Source: Bradyrhizobium tropiciagri (lineage in GTDB: Bacteria > Pseudomonadota > Alphaproteobacteria > Rhizobiales > Xanthobacteraceae). Taken from it: a stretch of 64,000 bases of DNA. The notes under the pieces were generated by a model. It saw only the letters and a program-made list of their open reading frames with translations, was not told where the DNA came from and did no database searches. Below, piece after piece: positions 7,674 through 15,800 of the stretch (positions are counted from its first letter, which is position 1; the number at the start of each line of letters is the position of its first letter). The stretch covers positions 434,001 through 498,000 of the forward strand of contig NZ_JAFCKH010000003.1 of the NCBI RefSeq assembly GCF_018130505.1, given 5' to 3'. The position numbers and the translations under genes were made by a program.

Positions 7674-9581
7674 TCAGGCGTACTGTTTCCGCCCTGCGGA
7701 ATGATTGTCACCCGGCCGCGACGAGGCGAGCACGCTGCAGTCGCGCCCCGCGTGCTTAGCTTCGTAGAGCGCGAGGTCGGCCCGCCGCAGCAGCTCGCTC
7801 TCTTCGGTGATGGCAGGCGTGCGGCCGGCAATTCCGACGCTGACCGAGATCACACCGCGGCGCGCGGCGGGATTGGCGATCGCCAGCGAACGCACGGTGA
7901 GACGGATGGCTTCCGCCACCTTGAGCGCGTCCTGCTCGCTCACATCGGGCAGGATGATCGCGAATTCCTCGCCGCCATAGCGCGCCGCGAGCGCCGTCGT
8001 CTTGTCGGTGGCGTCCGCGATCACCTGCGCGACGCGCCGCAGGCACTCGTCGCCGGCCTGATGGCCCTGGCTGTCGTTGAAACCCTTGAAATGGTCGATA
8101 TCGAGCATGATGAGCGATATCCGCTCGCGGTCGCGAAACTCACGCGGCAGCGCCACGTCGAAGCTGCGGCGGTTGGCGAGCCCGGTCAGGCCGTCGGTGG
8201 TGGCGAGCTCGGACAGGCGGATGTTGAGCGCGTTGAGCTCGTCTTCCATCTTGCGGCGTTCGGTCACGTCGCGCAGCACGCCGACCACCTCGATCGCCTG
8301 GTGATCTTCCGCAGCCCCTGCAAGCTTGAAATTGATCTCGACCCAGACCTCGCTGCCGTCGGCGCGCAGCGTCTTGAACTCGACGGTCTTGGTGATCGTC
8401 CAGTTGGTCAATTCCGCCGTCGCCCTGGCGACGTCGGCGAGGTGATCTGGGTGCACGAACTCGAAGCAGGGTTTGCCGATCAGATCGTCCGGCTTGCGGC
8501 CGAGCATGCTCTCGACCGACTGCGACACGAACAGGAAGCGGCCGTCGCGGTCGAGCAGGATCACGACGTCGGCGATGTTGTCCGCCAGCAGCCGGTAGCG
8601 GGCCTCGCGTTCGCGCAGCATCCGCCCCACCATGGCGCGCTTGGCGAACTCCTTGCCGAGCAGGACGGCGAACAGGATGACGCTTCCCATCAACATCACG
8701 GCGACCAGCAGGTCGTTGCGCAGATCCTCATGCCATGCGGCGAGAACCTGGGTTTCCGGCAAGGCGACGGTGACCACGATCGGATACTGCGAGGCGCGCT
8801 CGAAGCCGAGAAACTTGATGTGTCCATCGAATGGCGATGTGGTTTTGGTATAGCCGGTCCGGCCTTGCTCGATCGTTGCCTTGAAGGCCGAGGAAACCTC
8901 CTTGTTCCACTTGCCCGTCGGCCAGTGCGCCAGAACGGTGCCGTCGAGGCGCAGCAGGGTGATTCCGGCATGCGGACCGAATTTGAAGGCCTGGTAGAAA
9001 TTGTCGAAATATCTGCTTTCGATGGTCGCGAACAGCACGCCGCCGAAGCTGCCGTCTTCCCTGGTGATGCGTCGCGACAGCACGATGGTCGGCCGGCCGG
9101 TCAGGCGCGACTGCAGCGGCTCGCTGATGTGCAGCGAGGCATCCGCCGAGTCGCGATGGCCGATGAAGTAGCTGCGATCGGCATTGTTGTGCGCCGGCAG
9201 CTCCGCGGCGGAAGAGTAGATCCTGTTGCCGTCGGGGTCGATGACGCCGATCTCCCCGATCTGGGGCAGCGCGTCCGCGGTCTTGCGCAACGCCGCGTTG
9301 AAGCGATCGACGCGCGGCTTCTGGTATTTCAGGAGATCGACCATGGCGCCCATCGCCACGTCGATCGCCTGGACCGAATGCGAGGCATGCTCGGCCAGCG
9401 AGTGGGTCAGGTTGCGGATGTCGCGCTCGCCCTGGGCGAGGGCCGTGGTGCGCGCCTCGGTCGCCTTCCAGATCAGCAGGCCGAGCACGAATATGCTCAT
9501 TGCCGCGACGACGGCGGCGACGATCGCGGTCGGCGAGAACAGTTTCGGCAGCTTGGCGGGGCTGTTGGGCAACGGGTCCAC
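7674..9581 (-). CDS. Membrane diguanylate cyclase with periplasmic sensor, PAS and GGDEF domains
   Basis: Predicted cyclic-di-GMP synthase of about 635 aa. An N-terminal membrane segment (about residues 20-45 of the longest reading) is followed by a dCACHE-like extracellular sensor (IGVIDPDGNRIYSS, DRSYFIGHRDS), a second membrane segment (LLVAVMLMGSVILFAVLLG), a PAS domain (YRLLADNIADVVILLDRDGR) and a GGDEF domain with YGGEEF, 100 residues from the C-terminus. The RxxD inhibitory site expected five residues before GGEEF is absent (KTTA instead), so product inhibition at that site is unlikely. A GTG start at 9581 with GGAGGT upstream is chosen; a TTG at 9608 is the alternative. Confidence 0.88.
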   Translation of the reverse strand: MDPLPNSPAKLPKLFSPTAIVAAVVAAMSIFVLGLLIWKATEARTTALAQGERDIRNLTHSLAEHASHSVQAIDVAMGAMVDLLKYQKPRVDRFNAALRKTADALPQIGEIGVIDPDGNRIYSSAAELPAHNNADRSYFIGHRDSADASLHISEPLQSRLTGRPTIVLSRRITREDGSFGGVLFATIESRYFDNFYQAFKFGPHAGITLLRLDGTVLAHWPTGKWNKEVSSAFKATIEQGRTGYTKTTSPFDGHIKFLGFERASQYPIVVTVALPETQVLAAWHEDLRNDLLVAVMLMGSVILFAVLLGKEFAKRAMVGRMLREREARYRLLADNIADVVILLDRDGRFLFVSQSVESMLGRKPDDLIGKPCFEFVHPDHLADVARATAELTNWTITKTVEFKTLRADGSEVWVEINFKLAGAAEDHQAIEVVGVLRDVTERRKMEDELNALNIRLSELATTDGLTGLANRRSFDVALPREFRDRERISLIMLDIDHFKGFNDSQGHQAGDECLRRVAQVIADATDKTTALAARYGGEEFAIILPDVSEQDALKVAEAIRLTVRSLAIANPAARRGVISVSVGIAGRTPAITEESELLRRADLALYEAKHAGRDCSVLASSRPGDNHSAGRKQYA

Positions 9582-9746
9582 TGGCGTTGGGTTACCTCCA
9601 GTGATCAACGCCCCATCTTAACGTCACGTTTCGGCCCCAGGGCCGAAGGTGGCCGGGGTGGTTAAGTGAAGGTGAATGGCTGGTCCGCGGGGCCTGCCGG
9701 GGAGGGGCCCTTGACGGCACCGGCAGGGCGGGCGATTTAAGTAACC

Positions 9747-10922
9747 ATGTTCCTGCAGTTTTTCACATCGCTGCGCGACGCCCAGGTCCCGGTCACGCTC
9801 CGGGAATACCTGACGTTGATGGAAGCGCTCGACGCCGACCTCGCCGATCAGTCGGTCGAGAATTTCTACTATCTGTCGCGCTCCGCGCTGGTCAAGGACG
9901 AGCGCAATCTCGACAAGTTCGACCGCGTGTTCGGAAGCGTGTTCAAGGGGCTGGAGAGCCTGCTCGACGCCATGGACAAGGCGGAGATCCCCGAGGAGTG
10001 GCTGAAGAAGCTCGCGGAGAAGTATCTCACCGAGGAAGAGAAGAAGCAGATCGAGGCGATGGGCTGGGACAAGCTCATGGAGACCTTGAAGAAGCGCCTC
10101 GAGGAACAGAAGGGCCGCCACCAGGGCGGCAGCAAGTGGATCGGAACCGCCGGCACCTCGCCGTTCGGCGCCCACGGCTACAATCCCGAAGGCGTGCGCA
10201 TCGGACAGGAGAAGAACCGCAACAACCGTGCCGTGAAGGTGTGGGACAAGCGCGAGTTCAAGGACCTCGACGGCAATGTCGAGCTCGGCATCCGCAACAT
10301 CAAGGTCGCGCTGCGCCGCCTGCGCAAGTTCGCCCGCACCGGTGCGCCGGACGAGCTCGACCTCGACACCACGATCAAGGAGACCGCCAACCACGGCTAT
10401 CTCGACGTACACATGCGGCCCGAGCGGCGTAACGCGGTCAAGGTGCTGGTGTTCTTCGATATCGGCGGCTCAATGGATTCGCATATTGAGCAGGTCGAGG
10501 AATTGTTCTCGGCCGCCAAGAGCGAATTCAAGCACATGGAATATTTCTACTTCCACAACTGCCTCTATGAAGGCGTCTGGAAGCAGAACAAGCGGCGCTT
10601 CACCGACCGTACGCCGACCTGGGACGTGCTGCACAAATATCCGCACGACTACAAGGTGGTGTTCGTCGGCGATGCCTCGATGTCGCCTTACGAGATCATG
10701 GTGCCGGGCGGCTCGGTCGAGCACGTCAACGAGGAGGCCGGCTCGGTCTGGCTCGACCGCATCATCCGCACCTATCAGCATTCGGTGTGGCTCAACCCGG
10801 TGGCGCAGAAGCACTGGGACTATTCGGAATCCACCACCATCATCCGCCGCATCTTCTCCGAACGCATGTATCCGATCACGATCGAGGGTCTGGAGAATGC
10901 GATGAAGGAACTGGTGCGCTAG
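9747..10922 (+). CDS. VWA-domain protein, CoxE-like
   Basis: Cytoplasmic 391-aa protein with a C-terminal von Willebrand A domain, related to CoxE-like partners of MoxR ATPases. The N-terminal half is helical and charged (EEWLKKLAEKYLTEEEKKQ), then a linker (GGSKWIGTAGTSPFGAHGY) typical of this family. The MIDAS strand reads VLVFFDIGGSMDSH, so the usual DxSxS is DxGxS, followed by FVGDASMSPYE later in the domain. Likely works with the MoxR ATPase encoded at 6649-7491. The ATG at 9747 is used; the upstream ribosome site is weak. Confidence 0.88.
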   Translation: MFLQFFTSLRDAQVPVTLREYLTLMEALDADLADQSVENFYYLSRSALVKDERNLDKFDRVFGSVFKGLESLLDAMDKAEIPEEWLKKLAEKYLTEEEKKQIEAMGWDKLMETLKKRLEEQKGRHQGGSKWIGTAGTSPFGAHGYNPEGVRIGQEKNRNNRAVKVWDKREFKDLDGNVELGIRNIKVALRRLRKFARTGAPDELDLDTTIKETANHGYLDVHMRPERRNAVKVLVFFDIGGSMDSHIEQVEELFSAAKSEFKHMEYFYFHNCLYEGVWKQNKRRFTDRTPTWDVLHKYPHDYKVVFVGDASMSPYEIMVPGGSVEHVNEEAGSVWLDRIIRTYQHSVWLNPVAQKHWDYSESTTIIRRIFSERMYPITIEGLENAMKELVR

Positions 10923-10930
10923 ACCATTTC

Positions 10931-11007
10931 CGTCATTCCGGGGCGAAACATCGAACCCGGAATCTCGAGATTCCGGGTCTGGTCCTTCGGGCCATCCAGG
11001 AATGACG
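10931..11007. repeat. Palindromic intergenic repeat with perfect 24-bp core
   Basis: Outer arms CGTCATTCC (10931-10939) and GGAATGACG (10999-11007) flank an exact 24-bp palindrome at 10955-10978 centred on TCTCGAGA. It belongs to the same GTCATTCC-type family as the element at 11467-11557 and separates the VWA gene from the rhodanese gene. Confidence 0.75.
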
Positions 11008-11032
11008 GCCAAGAAAAACGAGGGAGAGGGCC

Positions 11033-11446
11033 ATGCCCCAGACCATCCACCGCGGCATCAAGGCGATGATCGACGAGGCCAATGCCGAGATCGAGACCAT
11101 CAGCGCGAAGGATGCGATCACGCTGATCGGCAAGGATGACGTCGTGATCGTCGACATCCGCGATCCCCGCGAGATCGAGCGCGACGGCAGGATCCCCGGC
11201 GCCTTCCCCTGCACCCGCGGCATGCTGGAGTTCTGGATCGATCCGAACAGCCCCTACGCCAAGCCGATCTTCCAGCAGGACAAGAAGTTCGTCTTCCACT
11301 GCGCCGGCGGCCTGCGCTCGGCGCTCGCCGCCAAGACCGCGAAGGACATGGGCCTGAAGCCGGTCGCCCATATGGGCGGCGGCTTTGCCGCCTGGCGCGA
11401 CGCCGGCGGGCCGATCGAGGCCTGGGAGCCGAAGAAGAAGGGGTGA
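11033..11446 (+). CDS. Single-domain rhodanese-like sulfurtransferase
   Basis: A 137-aa protein with one rhodanese domain. The strand VVIVDIRDPREIERDGRIPGA and the active-site loop FHCAGGLRSA with Cys90 are clear; the six-residue loop CAGGLR is the usual size for sulfur rather than phosphate substrates. No signal peptide. It is followed, across a palindromic repeat, by the two-domain mercaptopyruvate sulfurtransferase gene in the same direction. The physiological sulfur acceptor is not known. Confidence 0.9.
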   Translation: MPQTIHRGIKAMIDEANAEIETISAKDAITLIGKDDVVIVDIRDPREIERDGRIPGAFPCTRGMLEFWIDPNSPYAKPIFQQDKKFVFHCAGGLRSALAAKTAKDMGLKPVAHMGGGFAAWRDAGGPIEAWEPKKKG

Positions 11447-11466
11447 GGCTGGCCCTCTCTCTCCAC

Positions 11467-11557
11467 CGTCATTCCGGCGCGCGCGCAGCGCGAACCCGGA
11501 AGCTTGCGAAACAACCTCTGGATTCCGGGTTCACGCTTCGCGTGCCCCGGAATGACG
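11467..11557. repeat. Palindromic intergenic repeat (GTCATTCCGG type)
   Basis: Arms CGTCATTCCGG and CCGGAATGACG form the outer stem; an inner arm pair AACCCGGA/ATTCCGGGTT adds a second stem. It lies between the two sulfurtransferase genes and ends 8 bp before the second start codon, so the ribosome site of that gene lies just past the repeat. Confidence 0.75.
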
Positions 11558-11564
11558 AGAAGGA

Positions 11565-12428
11565 ATGATCATGACCGCTGCCGACGATCCGCTTGTTTCG
11601 ACCGAATGGCTGGCCGCGCATCTGAACGATGCCAACGTCAAGGTACTTGACGCGACCTTCAAGCTGCCAGGCGTGTTGCCGCTGCCGAAGGACGACTATC
11701 TCGCCGCGCATCTGCCGGGTGCGGTGTTCTTCGACGTCGACGCGGTGTCCGACCATTCCAATCCGCTGCCGCACATGTTTCCGAGCGCCGAGCAATTCGG
11801 CCGCGACATCGGCGGGCTCGGCATCGGCAATGCCGATACGGTCGTGATCTACGATGCCGGCGGGTGGGTCGCCGCGCCGCGCGCGTGGTGGATGTTCCTG
11901 TCCTATGGCCACCGCGACGTGCGCATCCTCAACGGCGGGCTGAAGAAGTGGCGCGCCGAGGGGCGGCCGGTGGAAAGCGGCGAGGTGAAGCCGAAGCCGG
12001 CGAGCTTCAAGGCAAACTATGATGCGAAGCGCGTTCGCGGCATCGAGCAGATGATCGCCAATGTCGACAGCCGCAAGGAGCAGGTGATCGACGCGCGCGC
12101 CGCCGACCGCTTCGAGGGCCGCGCGCCGGAGCCGCGGGCGGGCATCCGCTCGGGCCACATTCCGGGCGCGCGTAACGTGCCCTACAATCTTTTGTTCGAT
12201 GCCGCGACCGGCGCGATGAAGCCGCTCGACGAACTGCGCGCCGCGTTCACCGGCGCCGGCGTCAAGCTCGACGCTCCGATCGTGACGAGCTGCGGCTCCG
12301 GCGTCTCCGCCGGCGTGCTGACGCTGGCGCTGTACCGGCTCGGCATCACCGACACCGCGCTCTACGACGGGTCGTGGTCGGAGTGGGGGCAGGCGAGCGG
12401 CCCGCCGGTCGCCACCGGGCCGGCCTAG
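11565..12428 (+). CDS. sseA: 3-mercaptopyruvate sulfurtransferase
   Basis: Two-domain rhodanese-fold enzyme of 287 aa that transfers sulfur from 3-mercaptopyruvate to thiols or cyanide. The inactive N-terminal domain runs to about residue 140 (VVIYDAGGWVAAPRAWWM), the catalytic domain carries TSCGSGVSAG with Cys243; CG[S/T]GV[S/T] distinguishes mercaptopyruvate enzymes from thiosulfate sulfurtransferases, which have CRxGxT. SGHIPGARNVPY is also typical. The start has two ATGs (11565 and 11571) behind AGAAGGA. The stop codon overlaps that of the convergent gene at 12425. Confidence 0.92.
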   Translation: MIMTAADDPLVSTEWLAAHLNDANVKVLDATFKLPGVLPLPKDDYLAAHLPGAVFFDVDAVSDHSNPLPHMFPSAEQFGRDIGGLGIGNADTVVIYDAGGWVAAPRAWWMFLSYGHRDVRILNGGLKKWRAEGRPVESGEVKPKPASFKANYDAKRVRGIEQMIANVDSRKEQVIDARAADRFEGRAPEPRAGIRSGHIPGARNVPYNLLFDAATGAMKPLDELRAAFTGAGVKLDAPIVTSCGSGVSAGVLTLALYRLGITDTALYDGSWSEWGQASGPPVATGPA

Positions 12429-13354
12429 CGCCGGGTGACCGGCAGGATCGTCGGCTGCCCGAACGGATCGAGCTGCTGCTGAACGACCGCCTGCCGCGCC
12501 GGTTGTGCGCGGACGACTTTGCGCCGCTCCTTGCGGTGCGTCGACTTCTTGGCCTCGCTGCGCTCCGGCTTCTTCTTGTCGGCTGTCTTCTTCTCGGCCG
12601 TCTTCCTGTCGGCTGTTTTCTCTGCTGACTTCTTCTCAACTGTTTTGTCGGCTGCCTTCCCGGTGCTCTTGGGCGCCGTCGGCGGGTCGACGACCACCTC
12701 CGGTCCGCCGAGCGTCGCGATCCTGGTCGCGGCGGCGAGCGCCTCCGGTGAGGGCGGCGGTGCAGGCGCCGGCTCAACCATCACGGGAGCGGCCACAGCA
12801 ACGGGAGCCGGCTCGCTGGTGGGCGGAGGCGACTCGGCAACCGCGGCGATCTTGGGCTCAGCGGGTGCAGGCGCGGCTTCAGCAACCGGCGGGGCGAGTT
12901 GCGGGGCAGGGGATGGGTCTACGGTCGGCGTCGTTGGCGCGGCACCGGCTTGCTGTGGCGGTGGGGGCTCCTCCACGACGGCCTGCGCCTCCTGCTTCGG
13001 CGCAGCCGGCGGCGGATCGTCCGTCGTTACGGCGGCGATCTTCTCGGGCTCTGCGGGAGGCGGCACCTCGGCTGGCGCTGCAGGCTCGGGCGCAGCCGCA
13101 GGCGTCGGCGCAGGGACGGCTGTCGTGTCCGCGACGGTAGCGGGCGGCGGCGATGGCTCGACCCGCACCATGGCCAACACCGGCGTGGCGTCCTGTGCTT
13201 GCGCGAATTGCGGTTCGGGCGGCGCCCGGCGGGCCGGGCTGCTGGCGAATTCCTCATGCGCGGCACGCAGTAACGCGGCGGCTCCCAGCCCGAATATCAA
13301 CAGCGAGGTCGCAAGGACGATTGCGGCGAACAGGAAACGAAGGCCGGGAAGCAT
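12425..13354 (-). CDS. Pro/Ala-rich membrane-anchored hypothetical protein
   Basis: A 309-aa protein I do not recognise as a named family. Residues 5-28 (LRFLFAAIVLATSLLIFGLG) form one membrane anchor; residues 40-235 are low-complexity Pro/Ala/Glu sequence, and the last 70 residues are Lys-rich with repeated AEKKTADKK-like units and end in QLDPFGQPTILPVTRR. The layout (anchor, extended Pro-rich spacer, basic end) resembles periplasm-spanning or DNA/polyanion-contacting proteins, but no function can be assigned. Codon use is as strongly GC3-rich as its neighbours. It is convergent with sseA, sharing overlapping stop codons, and divergent from the L,D-transpeptidase gene across a 326-bp gap with no other gene. 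Confidence 0.7.
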   Translation of the reverse strand: MLPGLRFLFAAIVLATSLLIFGLGAAALLRAAHEEFASSPARRAPPEPQFAQAQDATPVLAMVRVEPSPPPATVADTTAVPAPTPAAAPEPAAPAEVPPPAEPEKIAAVTTDDPPPAAPKQEAQAVVEEPPPPQQAGAAPTTPTVDPSPAPQLAPPVAEAAPAPAEPKIAAVAESPPPTSEPAPVAVAAPVMVEPAPAPPPSPEALAAATRIATLGGPEVVVDPPTAPKSTGKAADKTVEKKSAEKTADRKTAEKKTADKKKPERSEAKKSTHRKERRKVVRAQPARQAVVQQQLDPFGQPTILPVTRR

Positions 13355-13680
13355 GGACGCGGTTCCCCCTTCTGCGGGAGATATTGATGCCAGGGGAACG
13401 CGGTGACCACACGAGGCAGGCCGGCTTCGCGCGCGCGAATCAGGCCGATTCGAGAATATCGCAACGCTTGACGACTGTTTGTTACAAAATGGGGGCGATT
13501 GGTGACTTCAGGCACGTGGACGAGGTTTCTCGATTCGTGAGACATCTTCGCCGCAGCGTGACGCGAAATCACAAAATGCCCGTATTGGACCGGATTTCGC
13601 GGAATTGTCTTGAATGCGCCGCTATCTTCCGTCATTGGGCCGTTAACGGTCCGGTGTGGCTTGGGGACTATACAAGAGCA

Positions 13681-14952
13681 ATGATGATCAACCGCATTCT
13701 GACGATTTGCGCTGCCGCGGCGCTCGGCGCGGCGGGAACCTCACTCGCGCATGCTCAGCAGCGTTATCCGGCGTCCCAGGCTCCGGTCTATTCGGCGGCG
13801 CCGCAGCCCTATTCGCCCGGCAGCATGCCGGATTTTGATTCGTTCGACGATGACGACGCGCCGCAAAGCTCGACCGCGCTGACGCCGCCCGGCCCAGTGA
13901 CGTCACCGGATGATCCGCGCTACGGCCGCCCGGCGAATGCCGCGCCGGTCTACTCCGATCGTGCGCCGACGGGGCCCGTGATGTCGCCGGACGATCCGCG
14001 CTATGGCCGTCCGATGAATGCGCCGCCGGTCTACTCCGACCGTGCGCCGACCGGTCCGGTGATGTCGCCCGATGATCCGCGCTACGGCCGCCCGATGGGT
14101 CCGCCGCCGGTGATCTATGGTGATCGCGGGCCGGGCGTGCCGCCGCAGGCCTATCCCGACAATTCCGTGCCGGCCGCAAACGTCGTCTATGGCGCCACGC
14201 CGAACGGCGACGACCGCAATGGCATGCGCCCGCCGGAGGCCGTTGGCGTCACCGGAACGGTGCCGCCGCAGCAGGCCCCGATCGGCGCCGATGGCAAGCC
14301 GGTGCAGCTCGCTGCCTTGCCGCCGGATGAGCAGCCGGAAGACGGCCCGGCGCAGCTCGCGCCGAACCTGCGCCGCCAGGAAGTCGCGTTCGCCACCAAG
14401 GAGCCCGCCGGCACCATCGTGGTCGATACGCCGAACACCTATCTGTATTACGTGCTCGGCAACGGCCGGGCGATCCGCTACGGCGTCCGTGTCGGCCGTG
14501 ACGGGTTCACCTGGACCGGCGTGCAGAAGATCACCCGCAAGGCCGAGTGGCCGGATTGGCATCCGCCGACCGAGATGATCGAGCGCCAGCCCTATCTGCC
14601 GCGTTTCATGGCCGGCGGCCCCGGCAATCCGCTCGGCGCCCGCGCGATGTATCTCGGCTCGACAGTGTACCGCATTCACGGCACCAACCAGCCGTCGACG
14701 ATCGGCAAGTTCGTCTCGTCGGGCTGCATCGGCATGCTGAACGAGGACGTCTCGGACCTGTTTGAACGGGCCAAGGTCGGCACCCGCGTGGTTGTGCTGC
14801 CCGGCGGATCGGCACCGGGAGCGGCAACGGCCTCCGCAGCTCCGGCTGGCGGCGGCCCGGTCGCTTCAGCGGCCCCGACCCCGGCGGCGCCGCTGCCCGG
14901 CACGCAGCCGACCACCGTGCAGCCGCTGCCGGCACCGGTGACGGTCCGCTAA
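13681..14952 (+). CDS. L,D-transpeptidase (YkuD domain) with N-terminal tandem repeats
   Basis: Secreted peptidoglycan cross-linking or lipoprotein-anchoring enzyme of 423 aa. It has a signal peptide (residues 1-25, ending ...SLAHAQQ), three tandem 27-residue repeats beginning GPVxSPDDPRYGRP (residues about 71-151), and a YkuD domain with His333 in IHGTN and nucleophile Cys349 in SSGCIGM. A Pro/Ala-rich tail closes the protein. The ATG at 13681 begins the signal peptide; the reading frame is open for another 176 codons upstream but that part has no secretion signal at its start. The repeats may form an extended stalk. Confidence 0.9.
   Translation: MMINRILTICAAAALGAAGTSLAHAQQRYPASQAPVYSAAPQPYSPGSMPDFDSFDDDDAPQSSTALTPPGPVTSPDDPRYGRPANAAPVYSDRAPTGPVMSPDDPRYGRPMNAPPVYSDRAPTGPVMSPDDPRYGRPMGPPPVIYGDRGPGVPPQAYPDNSVPAANVVYGATPNGDDRNGMRPPEAVGVTGTVPPQQAPIGADGKPVQLAALPPDEQPEDGPAQLAPNLRRQEVAFATKEPAGTIVVDTPNTYLYYVLGNGRAIRYGVRVGRDGFTWTGVQKITRKAEWPDWHPPTEMIERQPYLPRFMAGGPGNPLGARAMYLGSTVYRIHGTNQPSTIGKFVSSGCIGMLNEDVSDLFERAKVGTRVVVLPGGSAPGAATASAAPAGGGPVASAAPTPAAPLPGTQPTTVQPLPAPVTVR
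13891..14133 (+). repeat. Three in-frame 81-bp tandem repeats
   Basis: Three consecutive 81-bp units (13891-13971, 13972-14052, 14053-14133) inside the L,D-transpeptidase gene encode GPVTSPDDPRYGRP..., GPVMSPDDPRYGRP..., GPVMSPDDPRYGRP.... The first two units are more alike at their ends (PVYSDRAPT) than the third. Copy number could vary between strains. Confidence 0.85.
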
Positions 14953-14972
14953 GTCGTTCCAACTTGATTTCG

Positions 14973-15003
14973 AAAAGGCGCGCGTCGAGCGTGCCTTTTT
15001 TAT
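14973..15003 (+). terminator. Rho-independent terminator after L,D-transpeptidase
   Basis: AAAAGGCGCGC and GCGTGCCTTTT pair over 11 bp (one G-T wobble) across a short loop and are followed by further T residues, 20 bp past the stop codon. Confidence 0.85.
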
Positions 15004-15049
15004 TGCAACAAGCCGACTGCGATTGCGTTGCCGACAAGAGGCCGCGCAA

Positions 15050-15799
15050 ATGCACGAATCCCTCCAGACCTATCCGCCGCTCAACACGCCGAAGCCGGTT
15101 GCCGACGATGTGTGGATCGTCGATGGGCCGCTGATCCGGTTCGGCCCACGCTGGTTCAGGATGCCGTTTCCGACCCGCGCGACGATCATCCGCCTGCCGG
15201 ACGCGCAGCTCTTCATCCATTCGCCGACGCCGTTGGTGGCCGAACTCAAGGCCGAGATCGCATCGCTCGGCGCGCCGCGCTGGATCATCGGACCGAACCG
15301 CATCCACTATTGGTGGATCCCGGAGTGGCATGCAGCCTATCCAGACGCGCGCATCTATCTCGCGCCGCGGATCGCGGAGCAGGCCGGCGACCGGCTCATG
15401 CTCGACGGCGAGCCGCTGGAATCACCGACGGGCTATCCTTGGGACGCGTCGATCGCGACGTTGCCGATCCCGGGCGGCTACATGACCGAGATCGTGTTCT
15501 TCCATCGCGCCTCGCGCACGCTGGTGCTGACCGACCTGATCGAGAATTTCGAAGCCGGCAAGGTCAGCTCACCGCTGATGCGATTGCTGACCTGGCTCGG
15601 CGGCGTGCGCGACCCCGACGGCAGCACACCGAGCGATTTGCGCTCGAGCTTCGCGCGCAATGGCGCGGCGATGAAGGCCGCGGTCGCGCAGATGATCGTC
15701 TGGAATCCGGAACGGATCATCCTCGCCCATGGGCGCTGGTACGACCGTGACGGTTGCGCGGAACTGCGCCGCGCATTCCGCTGGATCTTGCGGCGCTAA
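15050..15799 (+). CDS. DUF4336 protein (metallo-beta-lactamase-like fold)
   Basis: A 249-aa cytoplasmic protein of the DUF4336 family, which is distantly related to metallo-beta-lactamases. Family segments seen are VADDVWIVDGPLIRF, FPTRATIIRLPDAQLFIHSP, GAPRWIIGPNRIHYWWIPEW and LVLTDLIENFE, and LAHGRWY near the C-terminus. The classic HxHxDH is not present. The ATG at 15050 has AAGAGG nine bases upstream; a TTG at 15023 would add nine residues. Function unknown. Its end is 1 bp from the convergent dehydrogenase gene. Confidence 0.8.
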   Translation: MHESLQTYPPLNTPKPVADDVWIVDGPLIRFGPRWFRMPFPTRATIIRLPDAQLFIHSPTPLVAELKAEIASLGAPRWIIGPNRIHYWWIPEWHAAYPDARIYLAPRIAEQAGDRLMLDGEPLESPTGYPWDASIATLPIPGGYMTEIVFFHRASRTLVLTDLIENFEAGKVSSPLMRLLTWLGGVRDPDGSTPSDLRSSFARNGAAMKAAVAQMIVWNPERIILAHGRWYDRDGCAELRRAFRWILRR

Positions 15800-15800
15800 T

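Noticed and set aside
7644-9665. 673-residue plus-strand frame opposite the GGDEF protein
   Set aside because: Arg/Gly/Ala shadow; the minus strand has CACHE, PAS and GGDEF motifs.
12519-13406. Ala/Gly/Ser-rich plus-strand frame opposite the Pro-rich hypothetical
   Set aside because: Also low complexity, but the minus frame has a membrane anchor at a proper start and a structured C-terminus, so I kept the minus frame at moderate confidence.
13153-13680. 176-codon upstream extension of the L,D-transpeptidase frame
   Set aside because: The signal peptide starts at 13681, and the extension overlaps the divergent gene without similarity.
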